Shown here: in pieces, positions 1-8,840 of the stretch
Position numbering within the stretch: position 1 is the stretch's first letter
Layout of the letters: every line of letters begins with the position of its first letter
NCBI RefSeq assembly: GCF_000718165.1
Contig: NZ_JOEY01000010.1
Location: forward strand, 124,001 to 188,000
DNA length: 64,000 nt
Direction of reading: 5' to 3'
Source of the DNA: Streptomyces fulvoviolaceus
Lineage (GTDB): Bacteria; Actinomycetota; Actinomycetes; Streptomycetales; Streptomycetaceae
Made by a program: the position numbers and the translations under genes
The notes under the pieces: generated by a model
Told to the model about the DNA's origin: nothing
The model's database searches: none
The model's input: only the letters and a program-made list of their open reading frames with translations

Positions 1-2757
1 GGCCGCGTCCTCACCGAGACCGCGTACGAGACGGCCGGTGGGCTGCACGGCGCCGTCGTCCGTACGGCCGAGCAGGTCTACGACGAACTCACCGGGCCCC
101 AGGCCGAGTTGGCCCGCCGTATCCTGCTCCGCCTGGTCGCCCCCGGCGACGGCACACCCGACACACGCCGCCCCACCGAACACGCGGAACTCGACCTCGG
201 CGGCTCCGCCGACACCGGAGTGATACTGGAACGCCTGGTCCGCGCCCGCCTCATCACCTTCGACGACGGCACCGTCGACCTCGCCCACGAAGCCCTCATC
301 ACCGCCTGGCCCCGCCTGCGCGCGTGGATCGACGCCGAACGCGACCGGCTGCGCGTCCACCGCTCGCTCTCCGAGGCGGCCCGCACCTGGCAGGCACTCG
401 GCCGGGAGAACGCCGCGCTCTACGCCGGCTCCCGGCTGTCCGCCGCCCGCGACGCCTTCCCGCGCGGCACCGCAGCGGAGGACCGCCGTGGCGACGAACT
501 CACCCCGTCGGAGCGGCAGTTCCTCACCGCCTCGCTCCGGCGTCGGCACCGCGCCGCCCTCCTGCGCCGTACGGTCGTGGCCGTACTCGCCGCGCTCGTG
601 CTGCTCGCCACCGGCACCGCGGTCGTCGCCCTCCAGGCGCGTGCCACCGCGCAGGCGGAACGGGACGACGCCGTCTTCGGCCGGCTCACCGCAGAGGCCG
701 ACCAGGTCCGCGAGACCGACGCCGGCCTGGCCGCCCGGCTCGACGTCGCCGCGTACCGCATGCGTTCCACCCCGGACCTGCGGACGCGGCTGGCCTCGGA
801 CGCGGGCCGGGTGCAGGCCACCCGGCTGGCAGGGCACGACGGTATCGGCAGCTCCGTGGCGTACGCGCCCGACGGCCGCACCCTCGCGAGCGGCGGCCAC
901 GACGGCATGGTCCGGCTGTGGGACACCGACCGGGCAAGACCGCTGGGCGACCCGCTGCGCCTGCGTACGGGACCGGTCGGCGCGGTCGCCTTCTCCCCGC
1001 CCGGGGCCGACCTGCTGGTGGCCACCGGGAAGGGCGGCGGCATCCAACTGTGGGACGTACAGGACCGGTTGCGGCCCCGCGCCCTCGGCCGGCCGCTGGT
1101 GAGCCACGATGAGCAGAACGTCGTCTCCGTCGCGTTCGCCCCCGACGGCCGGCGGCTCGCCACCGCCGGCGACGACGGGACCGTACGGCTGTGGGACCTG
1201 AGCGACCCGGCCCGCCCCGCGCCGATCGGCGAGCCGGTCGAGGCCGACGCGTCCGAGTCACGCAGCGTCCGCGCCGTCGCCTTCGCCCCGGACGGGAACA
1301 CGCTGGCCACGGCCGGCTACGACGGCACCGTACGGATGTGGCGGCTCGACGGGAACGACCAGATCTCGCCGCTCGGCAAGCCGCTGCGCGCACACACCGC
1401 CCCTGCCTGGACGCTGGCCTTCTCCCCGGACGGCCGGACGCTGGCCACGGCCGGCTTCGACGAGACCGTACGGCTGTGGGACGCGTCCGACCCCGGCCGC
1501 GTGCGGCCGCTGGGCGAACCGCTCACCGGGCACACCGCGCCCGTGATGTCGGTGGCGTTCAGTGCCGACGGCGAAACCCTGGCGACTGCCGGCGAGGACG
1601 ACTCGCCCATCCTCTGGAACGTGGCCAACCCCGCCTACCCGCAGCAGCTCGGGGAGCCGCTGGCCGGCCACACGGAGGCCGTGTGGGAGGTGGCCTTCAG
1701 CCCAGACGGCCGTACCCTCGCCAGCACCGGCGCCGACGGCAGCGTCCGCCTCTGGCACCGGCCGCCGACCGTCCTCACCGACTTCACCAACCCGCTGACC
1801 GCCGTGGCGTACAGCCCCGACGGCAGCCTGCTCGCCGTCGCCAGTACCGACGACGGGTTGATCCGCCTGTGGGACGTACGCCGTCCGGACCGCCCGCGCC
1901 GGCTTCCGCGGACGCTCGCCCACGAGGACGCGGTGCTGGCCGTCGCCTTCTCCCCGGACGGCCGTACGGTGGCGAGCGGTTCGCAGGACGGCACCGTACG
2001 GCTGTGGGACGTCTCCTCGCCCGAACACCCCGCCCGACTCGGCGAACCGCTGGACGCGCACGAAGGCGGCGCCCTCGCCGTCGCGTTCGCCCCCGACGGC
2101 CGCACGCTGGCCACCGGCGGCGAGGACGACACGGTGCGGCTGTGGGACACCGACAGGGGGAGACCGCTGGGCGAACCGCTGCGCGGCCACACGGACGCCG
2201 TCAGCTCCGTGGCCTTCAGCCCCGGCGGCCGCACCCTGGCCTCCGGCAGCTGGGACGCCACGGCGCGGCTGTGGCACGTGGGCGACGGCACGCCCGCGGG
2301 CGCGGCCCTCACCGGGCACGACGAGCAGATCAACGCGGTCGCGTTCGCCCCGGACGGGAAGACGCTGGCCACGGCCGGCGACGACCGTACGGTGCGGCTG
2401 TGGGACGTGGAACAGGTAGACCGCGTACGCCAGTTGGGGAAGGAGCTGGCCGGGCACCGCGGGGCGGTCAGGTCCGTGTCCTTCGCCCCGGACGGGAAGA
2501 CGCTGGCGACCGGCAGCGGCGACCACACGGTCCGCCTGTGGGACGTCGCCGACCCGGCCCGTGCCGAGCCCTACGGCCAGGAGCTCACCGGCCATCTCGA
2601 CACCGTCACCTCCGTCGCCTTCAGCCCGGACGGCGACGCCCTCGCCTCCGTCGGCTACGACCTGACGGCCCGGGTGTGGACCCTGGACCCGGACCGCGCG
2701 GCGGACTACGTCTGCGCACACACCGGGGGTGTCCGCACCAGCGCCAAGGGTTGTTAG
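1..2757 (+). CDS. nSTAND/WD40-repeat protein, 5' end outside window
   Basis: The reading frame is open from the first base, so the gene starts upstream. The first ~150 visible residues look like the winged-helix end of an nSTAND NTPase (LAHEALITAWPRLRAWI). A single transmembrane helix follows at about residues 180-205. The rest is 14 WD40 repeats, each with the pattern AFSPDGRTLA..DGTVRLWD, enough for two seven-bladed propellers. By family knowledge such proteins are signalling or scaffold NTPases whose propellers sense or bind partners; the P-loop would lie outside this window. The stop overlaps that of the convergent lipoprotein gene by 4 bp. Confidence 0.9.
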   Translation, partial: GRVLTETAYETAGGLHGAVVRTAEQVYDELTGPQAELARRILLRLVAPGDGTPDTRRPTEHAELDLGGSADTGVILERLVRARLITFDDGTVDLAHEALITAWPRLRAWIDAERDRLRVHRSLSEAARTWQALGRENAALYAGSRLSAARDAFPRGTAAEDRRGDELTPSERQFLTASLRRRHRAALLRRTVVAVLAALVLLATGTAVVALQARATAQAERDDAVFGRLTAEADQVRETDAGLAARLDVAAYRMRSTPDLRTRLASDAGRVQATRLAGHDGIGSSVAYAPDGRTLASGGHDGMVRLWDTDRARPLGDPLRLRTGPVGAVAFSPPGADLLVATGKGGGIQLWDVQDRLRPRALGRPLVSHDEQNVVSVAFAPDGRRLATAGDDGTVRLWDLSDPARPAPIGEPVEADASESRSVRAVAFAPDGNTLATAGYDGTVRMWRLDGNDQISPLGKPLRAHTAPAWTLAFSPDGRTLATAGFDETVRLWDASDPGRVRPLGEPLTGHTAPVMSVAFSADGETLATAGEDDSPILWNVANPAYPQQLGEPLAGHTEAVWEVAFSPDGRTLASTGADGSVRLWHRPPTVLTDFTNPLTAVAYSPDGSLLAVASTDDGLIRLWDVRRPDRPRRLPRTLAHEDAVLAVAFSPDGRTVASGSQDGTVRLWDVSSPEHPARLGEPLDAHEGGALAVAFAPDGRTLATGGEDDTVRLWDTDRGRPLGEPLRGHTDAVSSVAFSPGGRTLASGSWDATARLWHVGDGTPAGAALTGHDEQINAVAFAPDGKTLATAGDDRTVRLWDVEQVDRVRQLGKELAGHRGAVRSVSFAPDGKTLATGSGDHTVRLWDVADPARAEPYGQELTGHLDTVTSVAFSPDGDALASVGYDLTARVWTLDPDRAADYVCAHTGGVRTSAKGC

Positions 2758-3659
2758 GGGGCGGAGAACCTCAGTACGGCACCCTCCTCGTTGTGCGCGA
2801 CGACGACCGCCTTCAGGGCGCTGCCGAACGTGGCCTCGCCGCCCGCGCCGCCGAGCTGCATCCAGGAGCCCTCCGTCTGGAAGTTGACCAAGTCGTCGGT
2901 CACGGTGATGTGCACGCTCATGTCGTTCGCCGTGATGTCCGCCGTGGAGGTCACCAGGATCTCGCACGCGCCGTCCGAGCACGCCTTGGTGTTCTTGCCG
3001 TCGGCCGCCTTGGGCAGCGGGCCGGTGGCGTCGGGCTCGGGCGTCCCCTCGGCTTCGTCGGTGGGCTTCCAGCCCGGCGCGCACTGCTCGGCACGCTCGT
3101 ACGCGGCCGCGAGCAGGGGGTCCTTCTTCGTCAGTGCGGGCAGGTCCGGCGAGGGCGGGGTGAGGGACTGGACGAGCTTGTCGACGTCGGCGGCACTGCC
3201 CTCGGCGTCGTCGAAGGCCGCGCTCGGGGACATCGCGTCGAGTTGGGGTACGACCCGCCTCAGCTTCGTCTGCCAGGCGTCCAGCAGCCGGTCGGCCACC
3301 GGAACGCCGGACGAGCCGAGGCCTCCCAGATCGCTCTGCACGCCCTCCACCTCCGACGGTGTCCCGGAGACGTAGCTCACCGCGAGGGCTTCGGCGGGCA
3401 GACCGGCATTGTCCGCTGACCTGTCCGCGTTCCGGATCTCCTTCAGATCCGCCGCGCTCTCCGTCCGCAGGTTCCCGAGCTCGGCCGTCGACGCGCACAT
3501 GCCGCCGACCCACGTCACCAGTTCCTTGGACGGCGTACGTGACGGCGTCGGTGCCGGCCGCCCCGAGCTCGTGTCATCGCCCCCGGCCCCGCCCCCGCAC
3601 GCGCCCAGGGTCAGGACCAGCCCGGCGGCCACCACCGCGACGCTTCCCCTCTTGACCAT
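2754..3659 (-). CDS. Putative lipoprotein of unknown function
   Basis: 301 aa. The N-terminus is a lipoprotein signal: positive MVKRG, a hydrophobic stretch and lipobox LGAC with Cys21, then a Gly/Ser/Pro linker. The mature domain is mostly acidic and helical with scattered cysteines, and I recognise no family. It would be exported and anchored to the outer face of the membrane. It converges on the WD40 gene with overlapping stop codons (TTAG), so the two share no room for a terminator. No operon partner is visible. Confidence 0.75.
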   Translation of the reverse strand: MVKRGSVAVVAAGLVLTLGACGGGAGGDDTSSGRPAPTPSRTPSKELVTWVGGMCASTAELGNLRTESAADLKEIRNADRSADNAGLPAEALAVSYVSGTPSEVEGVQSDLGGLGSSGVPVADRLLDAWQTKLRRVVPQLDAMSPSAAFDDAEGSAADVDKLVQSLTPPSPDLPALTKKDPLLAAAYERAEQCAPGWKPTDEAEGTPEPDATGPLPKAADGKNTKACSDGACEILVTSTADITANDMSVHITVTDDLVNFQTEGSWMQLGGAGGEATFGSALKAVVVAHNEEGAVLRFSAP

Positions 3660-3883
3660 CCAACTGCCCCTCTCCGTGCGGTGGTTCCGACGTCACGGGC
3701 CGTCCGCCGGCACCGTGAGCCCAGTTCAACGCGGCACGGATTGTTCGGTCACCCGGTCCGCAGCGGTGAACAACGCCCGGTGGTCCGATGCGGAGCCGAA
3801 CCCCTGTCGAGTACAGCCGAGGAAAGAGGGCCGATCACCAGAAACACCCCATACCGCAGCGGGGGATCCGCCACGATGCCCAC

Positions 3884-4090
3884 GTGAACGAACACGGATT
3901 CCTGGAGAGCGCCCAGCAGTTCGCGGCCTACCTGTCCGAGCTCCGGAGCAGTCTCGACCCCGAGTCGTAAGGACTGCTGCTGCGCATCCTCAAGGACACG
4001 GGCACGGAACCCGTTCGCAGCGAGGCCGAGCGGGAAGACCTCCGGCGCGAGGTCGAGGCGATCGCCAAGGCCAGCGGCCTCGAGTCGTAG
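3884..4090 (+). pseudogene. Small ORF split by an in-frame TAA
   Basis: From GTG 3884 the frame reads 28 codons ending in LDPES, then TAA at 3968-3970, and continues open in the same frame for 39 more codons ending in KASGLES and TAG at 4088-4090. The second half is strongly amphipathic and charged (SEAEREDLRREVEAIAKA) and its codons look coding. One substitution, for example TAC to TAA, would explain the break. The intact product would be about 68 aa. No known family recognised. The purine run GGGGGA at 3861-3866 lies rather far (17 nt) from the GTG. Readthrough is possible but unproven. Confidence 0.5.
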
Positions 4091-4149
4091 CCGTCCCCTT
4101 CAGGACCGGCCCACCGACAGCGTGGTGCGGTCGGGGAAGACGCCGAGGG

Positions 4150-4193
4150 GAACGCGTCCGTCCCGCACCGACCGGTGCGGGACGGACGCGTTC
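4150..4193. terminator. Strong hairpin, likely bidirectional terminator
   Basis: Perfect 21-bp inverted repeat (4150-4170 and 4173-4193) with CGCC/GGCG flanks able to extend it. It sits just past the stop of the minus-strand gene at 4200 and downstream of the plus-strand small ORF. There is no U-tract, as is common in Streptomyces. Confidence 0.8.
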
Positions 4194-4199
4194 GGCGGG

Positions 4200-4676
4200 T
4201 CAGTCGCAGTTATGGCCCCACGAGGTGTCGGGACTCCAGGTCTTCTCGCCGGAGGACGCGCCCTTCCAACTGAACGTCGCCACCGGGCGGAAAGTCGGGT
4301 TTGGCCAGTCGCACGGGTCGACGGTGACGGTGGCGGCCAAGTCCGCGGTGTCATGCCAGCCGTCGTAATCCTTAGCGGAGCGCACCGTCACCCAGGCCCA
4401 GCCGTTGGCGGTGTTGCTGAAGTTCTGAAGCTTCACGTCGGTGACCTTGACCTGGTAGCTGCCGCCACCGTCGACGTCGGTGATCTTCGCCCGCGCTCGG
4501 TAGGTGTCGGCGGTCTCGTCCCACCAGACGGTGGCGCAGCGCTTGACCTGCGTGCCGTAGCAATACCAATCGCTTGATGCGGATGCCGACGACGGGGTGA
4601 AGACGATCGACGCGCCGAGCGCCGCGGCGACCAACGCGCCGGTGGTGCCGAACCGGCCCACACGCTTGAGCCTCAT
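4200..4676 (-). CDS. Small secreted protein of unknown function
   Basis: 158 aa with a Sec signal peptide (MRLKRVGRFG, hydrophobic core, cleavage near SASA-SSD around residue 34). The mature protein of about 125 aa has four cysteines (WYCYG, KRCAT, DPCDW, HNCD), suggesting two disulfides, and is rich in Trp, Thr and Asp, consistent with a beta-sandwich. RBS AGGAGG precedes the ATG. No family recognised. It lies just downstream of the secreted peptidoglycan-binding protein gene on the same strand, 37 bp apart, so the two may be co-transcribed. Confidence 0.75.
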   Translation of the reverse strand: MRLKRVGRFGTTGALVAAALGASIVFTPSSASASSDWYCYGTQVKRCATVWWDETADTYRARAKITDVDGGGSYQVKVTDVKLQNFSNTANGWAWVTVRSAKDYDGWHDTADLAATVTVDPCDWPNPTFRPVATFSWKGASSGEKTWSPDTSWGHNCD

Positions 4677-4713
4677 GAAAACTCCTCCTGAAATGCGTCT
4701 CTGAACCGGCCCG

Positions 4714-5328
4714 CTACGCGCAGGCGGGCAGGGTGCTGCGCGAGAAGTCGCGCACGCGGGTGGTGGTCTGGGCGTTGTCGCTGCCGTACCTCCCGATCCA
4801 GACCACGAGCTTCGTGCTGTCGTGCGTCCTGGCGGCGATCTGGCCCTGGGCGGCGATCCGGTCGTCCGAGATGGCGTCTCCCTCGAAGTAGCCGCCCTCC
4901 ACGTAGAACACCCAGTCGGCGTTCTTGCCCGAGTTGTTCCACACGGAGTAGCGGAATCGCGTCGAACTCGCCTTGCACATGTACACGGTGACCCCGGCTT
5001 TCCATCCCAGGGCCTTGCCGTAGGTCTGCAGCTTCCGCCAGGTCTTGGGGCCGACCTTGCCGTCGACGGTGAGGCCGGCGTCGTCCTGGAACGACCGGAC
5101 GCGGCTCCGCGTCCCCGAGCCGTACACGCCGTCCGCGCTGAGCTGACCCAGATTCGTCTGGAGCAGCTTCACGCAGGTGCCACGGCTGCCGTAGCTGAGG
5201 TAGGTGCTGGAACAGCTCGCGGCCTTCGCGGAGGGAGTGGACGCGACGAGGAGCGTGAACGTCGCGGCGAGCACAGCGAAGGCTGTGGGCAGTGCCGTCA
5301 GCGCACGGATGCGAGAAGTGGCAGACAT
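4714..5328 (-). CDS. Secreted peptidoglycan-binding domain protein
   Basis: 204 aa. The ATG at 5328 is chosen over upstream in-frame starts because GAAAGG lies just upstream and a Sec signal (ending in AKAAS) follows at once. Residues ~45-110 form a PG-binding type 1 domain: SYGSRGTCVKLLQTNLG, DGVYGSGTRSRVRSFQ and DGKVGPKTW are the typical three-helix repeat signatures. The C-terminal ~95 aa carry two Cys and no recognised catalytic motif. Probably a cell-wall-associated secreted protein whose enzymatic activity, if any, is not identifiable. Confidence 0.85.
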   Translation of the reverse strand: MSATSRIRALTALPTAFAVLAATFTLLVASTPSAKAASCSSTYLSYGSRGTCVKLLQTNLGQLSADGVYGSGTRSRVRSFQDDAGLTVDGKVGPKTWRKLQTYGKALGWKAGVTVYMCKASSTRFRYSVWNNSGKNADWVFYVEGGYFEGDAISDDRIAAQGQIAARTHDSTKLVVWIGRYGSDNAQTTTRVRDFSRSTLPACA

Positions 5329-5417
5329 AGCGGACCTTTCATCGATGATGTCAGCGCCCCGCGAGGGGACACGGTCGGGCATGGGGGTCGGCATGACCGG
5401 AAAGCGGGATGGTCGAC

Positions 5418-6287
5418 CTATGTCGTGGAGTGGGAGAGCACCGCCAGGCGTGCCTGCTCCACGGGAGAGACGCGCTTGTCCCAACTACTCCACACGCTGC
5501 CCCGCGCGGTGTGCTTGATCCTGCTCTTGTGTCTTTCGGAGCTGATGGTCCTGATTTCGGTGTGGCTGATTCCGGCGTCGTACTGAACTTCGTGCTCCGC
5601 AATGCCGGCGATGCCGGATACTTCGGAGGTGGTTTTGTCGTCGAACGACGAAACGGTGGTCCAGTCGGTGCCCATGCGGGAATTCGGCATGGTGCTCTTG
5701 AAGCTCTTGAGGAACGCACTGCCCGGCCTCATTTCCACGCACTGCTGCCAGATCAGATTGCAGGCGTCGGCCGATGTGGTTCCGCCGTGCGGGGTGCCGA
5801 GCGTGGCGACGTCCTCGATGAAGAGGTACGGCGGGAAGTCCGAGGTGCCCTCGCGGGTGTGGTGCAGCGCGGCGCGGACGACGAGACCGCCCATGGAGTG
5901 GGCGACGACGTCGACCTTTATGCCCTTCTTCGAGTAGTTGGTGTAGACGTAGTTTGCGAACGCCCTGGCCACGGTCTTGATGGACTTGTCACGGTTGCCG
6001 TTGTACTTGTACGAGCAATTCGTGTCGCCCGAGTAGTAGCCGAAGGTGAGCAGGTTTCCCTTCCACTCCTCGCCCTTGAAATGCGTACGGGCGGAACGGA
6101 AGTAGTCGGCGCAGTCGACCTTGCCGGTGATCGGAGAGAACCCGTGAACGAAGATGACCCGGTTACCGGACCCGTTCGACCGGGACGGCGTATCCACCGC
6201 ACTGGCCGGCGTGACCGTGAGCATGGTGATGGCAACTGCCAGCGCCGCGGAAAGAAGCAGCGCAAGCCGTCTCTGCAGTCTCTGCAT
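5418..6287 (-). CDS. Secreted lipase / alpha/beta-hydrolase
   Basis: 289 aa. ATG 6287 is preceded by GGGGGA. The Sec signal peptide ends at PASA-VD (residue 30). The oxyanion motif VIFVHGF is at ~44-50 and the nucleophile elbow is AHSMGG with Ser131; Ala in the first position is typical of small Bacillus LipA-like bacterial lipases. TLGTPHGG follows, and candidate Asp and His lie further on. Expected to hydrolyse short or medium acyl esters outside the cell. It is divergent from the sensor kinase gene at 6447 with ~160 bp between them. Confidence 0.88.
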   Translation of the reverse strand: MQRLQRRLALLLSAALAVAITMLTVTPASAVDTPSRSNGSGNRVIFVHGFSPITGKVDCADYFRSARTHFKGEEWKGNLLTFGYYSGDTNCSYKYNGNRDKSIKTVARAFANYVYTNYSKKGIKVDVVAHSMGGLVVRAALHHTREGTSDFPPYLFIEDVATLGTPHGGTTSADACNLIWQQCVEMRPGSAFLKSFKSTMPNSRMGTDWTTVSSFDDKTTSEVSGIAGIAEHEVQYDAGISHTEIRTISSERHKSRIKHTARGSVWSSWDKRVSPVEQARLAVLSHSTT

Positions 6288-6433
6288 GGAAATCCCCCGT
6301 GATTGAGTGTGGGTTTTCTGTACCGCACGACGGAAACAGTAGATCGGCCCGGTCACTGAGTGTGCCGGTCGTTCGACCCACAGGGATTCGACTCACAAGG
6401 AACGGCCGCGCTCCACCGTGATCGTCGGTCAAC

Positions 6434-6439
6434 TACTCT
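6434..6439 (+). promoter_or_regulatory. Possible -10 box for a leaderless kinase mRNA
   Basis: TACTCT ends 7 nt before ATG 6447, and no Shine-Dalgarno sequence precedes that ATG. This spacing fits a leaderless transcript, which is frequent in Streptomyces. No convincing -35 is visible. Confidence 0.3.
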
Positions 6440-6446
6440 CATCTCC

Positions 6447-8840
6447 ATGGGGCATGGGGGATCCAGCGAGCGCCTGTTGAATCTGGCCCTCGAGCGGTTC
6501 GGGGTGTGGCTCCGGTCCATCGTGGTCTGTCTGTGCGGTGCGCTGGGCATCGTCTCGGCGGATGCGGCGGAGATTCCCCTGGCGGCGTCTCTGCTGGTGC
6601 CCGCCTTCCTCGCCTGTGGTGTGCGCCTTTACTCGCTGCGCCGCCCGCGCCTGTTCCCCTCCGCGCTGCTGTGGACGTTGGACGCGGCCGTGCTGGTGCT
6701 GACGGGGCTGTCTCAGCCGGTGCTCGGCGGCGAGGGCGCGGATGTGATGGTGGAGGCGATGGTCGGCATCAGCGTCGTCGCCTTCCAGTACGAGTGGGCG
6801 ACGCGACCGGTGGCCGGGGCTGCCCTGGCAGCGTTGGGGGCCGTCGTCTCCGTGCTGGGCGACGTCTTCTCCTCGCCCGGGCAGAGCCCCGACCTGGTAC
6901 CTCTGGTGCGGATGCTGATCCAGGTGGGCCTGTCGAGGGCCGCCTACCTCATCGTCCGGGCGCTGGCCAGGGCGGCCGACCGGTCGGCCGCGGTCAGGGC
7001 GGCGGCGCGCCGGGAGATGGAAGTCGCCGCCGCACGCAGGGCGACCGAGCGCGAGTACCTGGCGACCCTGCACGACACGGCGAGCGCGACGCTGCTGATG
7101 GTCTCCCAGGGCGACGGCCGGGACTGGACGTGGCTGCCTCCACGTGCCAGACAGGATCTGGAGGCCATGTCGGCCGTACCCGGATTCGAGACGGGGAGCG
7201 TCGACCTCGCGGCTCTTCTCGGCTGTGTGCCCGAGGGTGAGGGACAGGCCAGGGTGCGGCTCAAGACGTACATCGAGGGCCCGCTCGCGATTCCGTCCGG
7301 CCCCGGGCTCGCGATATTCAACGGGGTCCGGGAGGCCGTCACCAATGTGGCACGCCATGCCGGGGTGCGGGAGGCAGAGCTCAGGGCATGGACGGAGGGG
7401 GACGGCGCCGTCGTCGAACTGTCCGACGCGGGACGGGGCTTCGACCCGGAGTCCGTCCCCGCACGGCGCCGGGGCATCTCCGGTTCCATCATCGGCAGGA
7501 TGCACGCGGTCGGAGGCTCCGCTTCCGTCACCTCCCAGCCGGGCACCGGGACCTGCGTGCAGTGGCGCTGGCACGGCCGGGCCCCGGCGTCACAGGCAGG
7601 GGACGGAGCGCAGGCGACCGGCGTACCGCGCCCGCCCCGCGCCCAGGTACAGCACACGGCCGACGTCCGCTTCATCCGCGGACGGCTCCTTTACGGGACC
7701 CAGCTGGCCGTGCTGCTGATCAGCCTGGTGTGGCAGTTCACCATCTCGCTGCGCCGGCTCGTGGTCCACCAGGACCTGTACCGCCCCGCGTGGGCACAGA
7801 CAGCCGCCTTCGTCTGCCTCGCCGCCGTCGCGGTGATCGGGGGCGCCTATCTGCTGCGTGGCAGGCGGATCCCGCCGAGGGTGCGCGGGTGGAGCCTGGG
7901 CTCGGTGCTGGCCGTTTCGGCGGTATGCGCGTTCACGCTTCCGCCGGAGCAGTCGACAGCCGCGCCGGACTGGGCGTTCGGAGTGGTCGGCTGGCATGCG
8001 CTGTTCCTGCTGGCAGACCTGCGGGTCAGGGTGTACGCGGCGTTCCTCGGGGCGCATGTGGGGCTCAACGCGAGCTCTGTGTTCCTGTCCGGGGCGCCGA
8101 CCGCCGCCGAGTGGGCCACCATGGGGATCTCCACGATAGCCAGCTGCGGCTTCCAGCTCTCCGTCGGTGTACTGATGACGAACCTGCTTCACGGTACGGC
8201 GCCGGCAGCGGGGACCGCGGCCGCACGGGAGGAAGAATTGCGTACCCGGGAACGCATCCACGAGGACATGCAGCGTGATCACAAGGAGCGTTATCGCGCG
8301 CTGACGGCGACGACCGTGCCGCTGCTCGTGGGCCTCGGCCATGGTGTGCTGAGCCCGCACGACGAGGAGGTCAGGCTGCGGTGCGGTGTGGAAGCCGCCC
8401 GTATGCGCCGCCTGTTCGCGGAGAGCGATGCCGTCCTGGACCCGCTGCTGAACGAGTTGCGGGCGTGCGTGGAGGTGGCCGAGCACCAGGGGGTGACGGT
8501 GAGCCTGGCCGTACGAGGGCGGCCGGGTGAGGTGCCCGTGGAGGTACGCAGGGAGCTGGTCGACCCGGTGGCGGTGATCCTGGGCCGGACCCGCTCGACC
8601 GCGCGGGTGACCGTCGTGTGGACACCCCTCGCGGTACGCGTGAGCGTGGTCAGCGAGGACTGCGCCGACGGCCGTGGCACGGAAGGCACAGGAGGCATGG
8701 AAGGCACGGAAGAGGCCGCTCAGGCACACGGCCGTGCCACGGACGCGAAGGTGACCGTGGAGCGAACGACGCGCGGCGGAAGTGTGTGGGTGGAGGCCGG
8801 CTGGAGAAGACCGGCGACCTCCGGAGTTGACCTGACATGA
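6447..8840 (+). CDS. Sensor histidine kinase with two membrane-kinase modules
   Basis: 797 aa, about twice the usual length of NarL-type kinases. Module 1: membrane helices at ~20-175, a dimerisation segment with candidate phospho-acceptor H209 (TLHDTAS), and an HATPase domain with N-box REAVTN (N300) and G-box DAGRGF (327-332). Module 2: four to five further membrane helices at ~420-600, a coiled segment, then ~150 residues resembling a kinase core but lacking a clear His or ATP-binding boxes. The pair with the LuxR-type regulator is translationally coupled (ATGA). The C-terminal half is probably a degenerate sensory or regulatory module; its ligand is unknown. Confidence 0.85.
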   Translation: MGHGGSSERLLNLALERFGVWLRSIVVCLCGALGIVSADAAEIPLAASLLVPAFLACGVRLYSLRRPRLFPSALLWTLDAAVLVLTGLSQPVLGGEGADVMVEAMVGISVVAFQYEWATRPVAGAALAALGAVVSVLGDVFSSPGQSPDLVPLVRMLIQVGLSRAAYLIVRALARAADRSAAVRAAARREMEVAAARRATEREYLATLHDTASATLLMVSQGDGRDWTWLPPRARQDLEAMSAVPGFETGSVDLAALLGCVPEGEGQARVRLKTYIEGPLAIPSGPGLAIFNGVREAVTNVARHAGVREAELRAWTEGDGAVVELSDAGRGFDPESVPARRRGISGSIIGRMHAVGGSASVTSQPGTGTCVQWRWHGRAPASQAGDGAQATGVPRPPRAQVQHTADVRFIRGRLLYGTQLAVLLISLVWQFTISLRRLVVHQDLYRPAWAQTAAFVCLAAVAVIGGAYLLRGRRIPPRVRGWSLGSVLAVSAVCAFTLPPEQSTAAPDWAFGVVGWHALFLLADLRVRVYAAFLGAHVGLNASSVFLSGAPTAAEWATMGISTIASCGFQLSVGVLMTNLLHGTAPAAGTAAAREEELRTRERIHEDMQRDHKERYRALTATTVPLLVGLGHGVLSPHDEEVRLRCGVEAARMRRLFAESDAVLDPLLNELRACVEVAEHQGVTVSLAVRGRPGEVPVEVRRELVDPVAVILGRTRSTARVTVVWTPLAVRVSVVSEDCADGRGTEGTGGMEGTEEAAQAHGRATDAKVTVERTTRGGSVWVEAGWRRPATSGVDLT

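Noticed and set aside
420..3513. Very long open frames antisense to the WD40 gene (for example 1258-3513 on the minus strand)
   Set aside because: They arise from high GC content; their translations are Arg/Gly/Pro-rich with no domain or RBS, while the plus strand encodes clear WD40 repeats.
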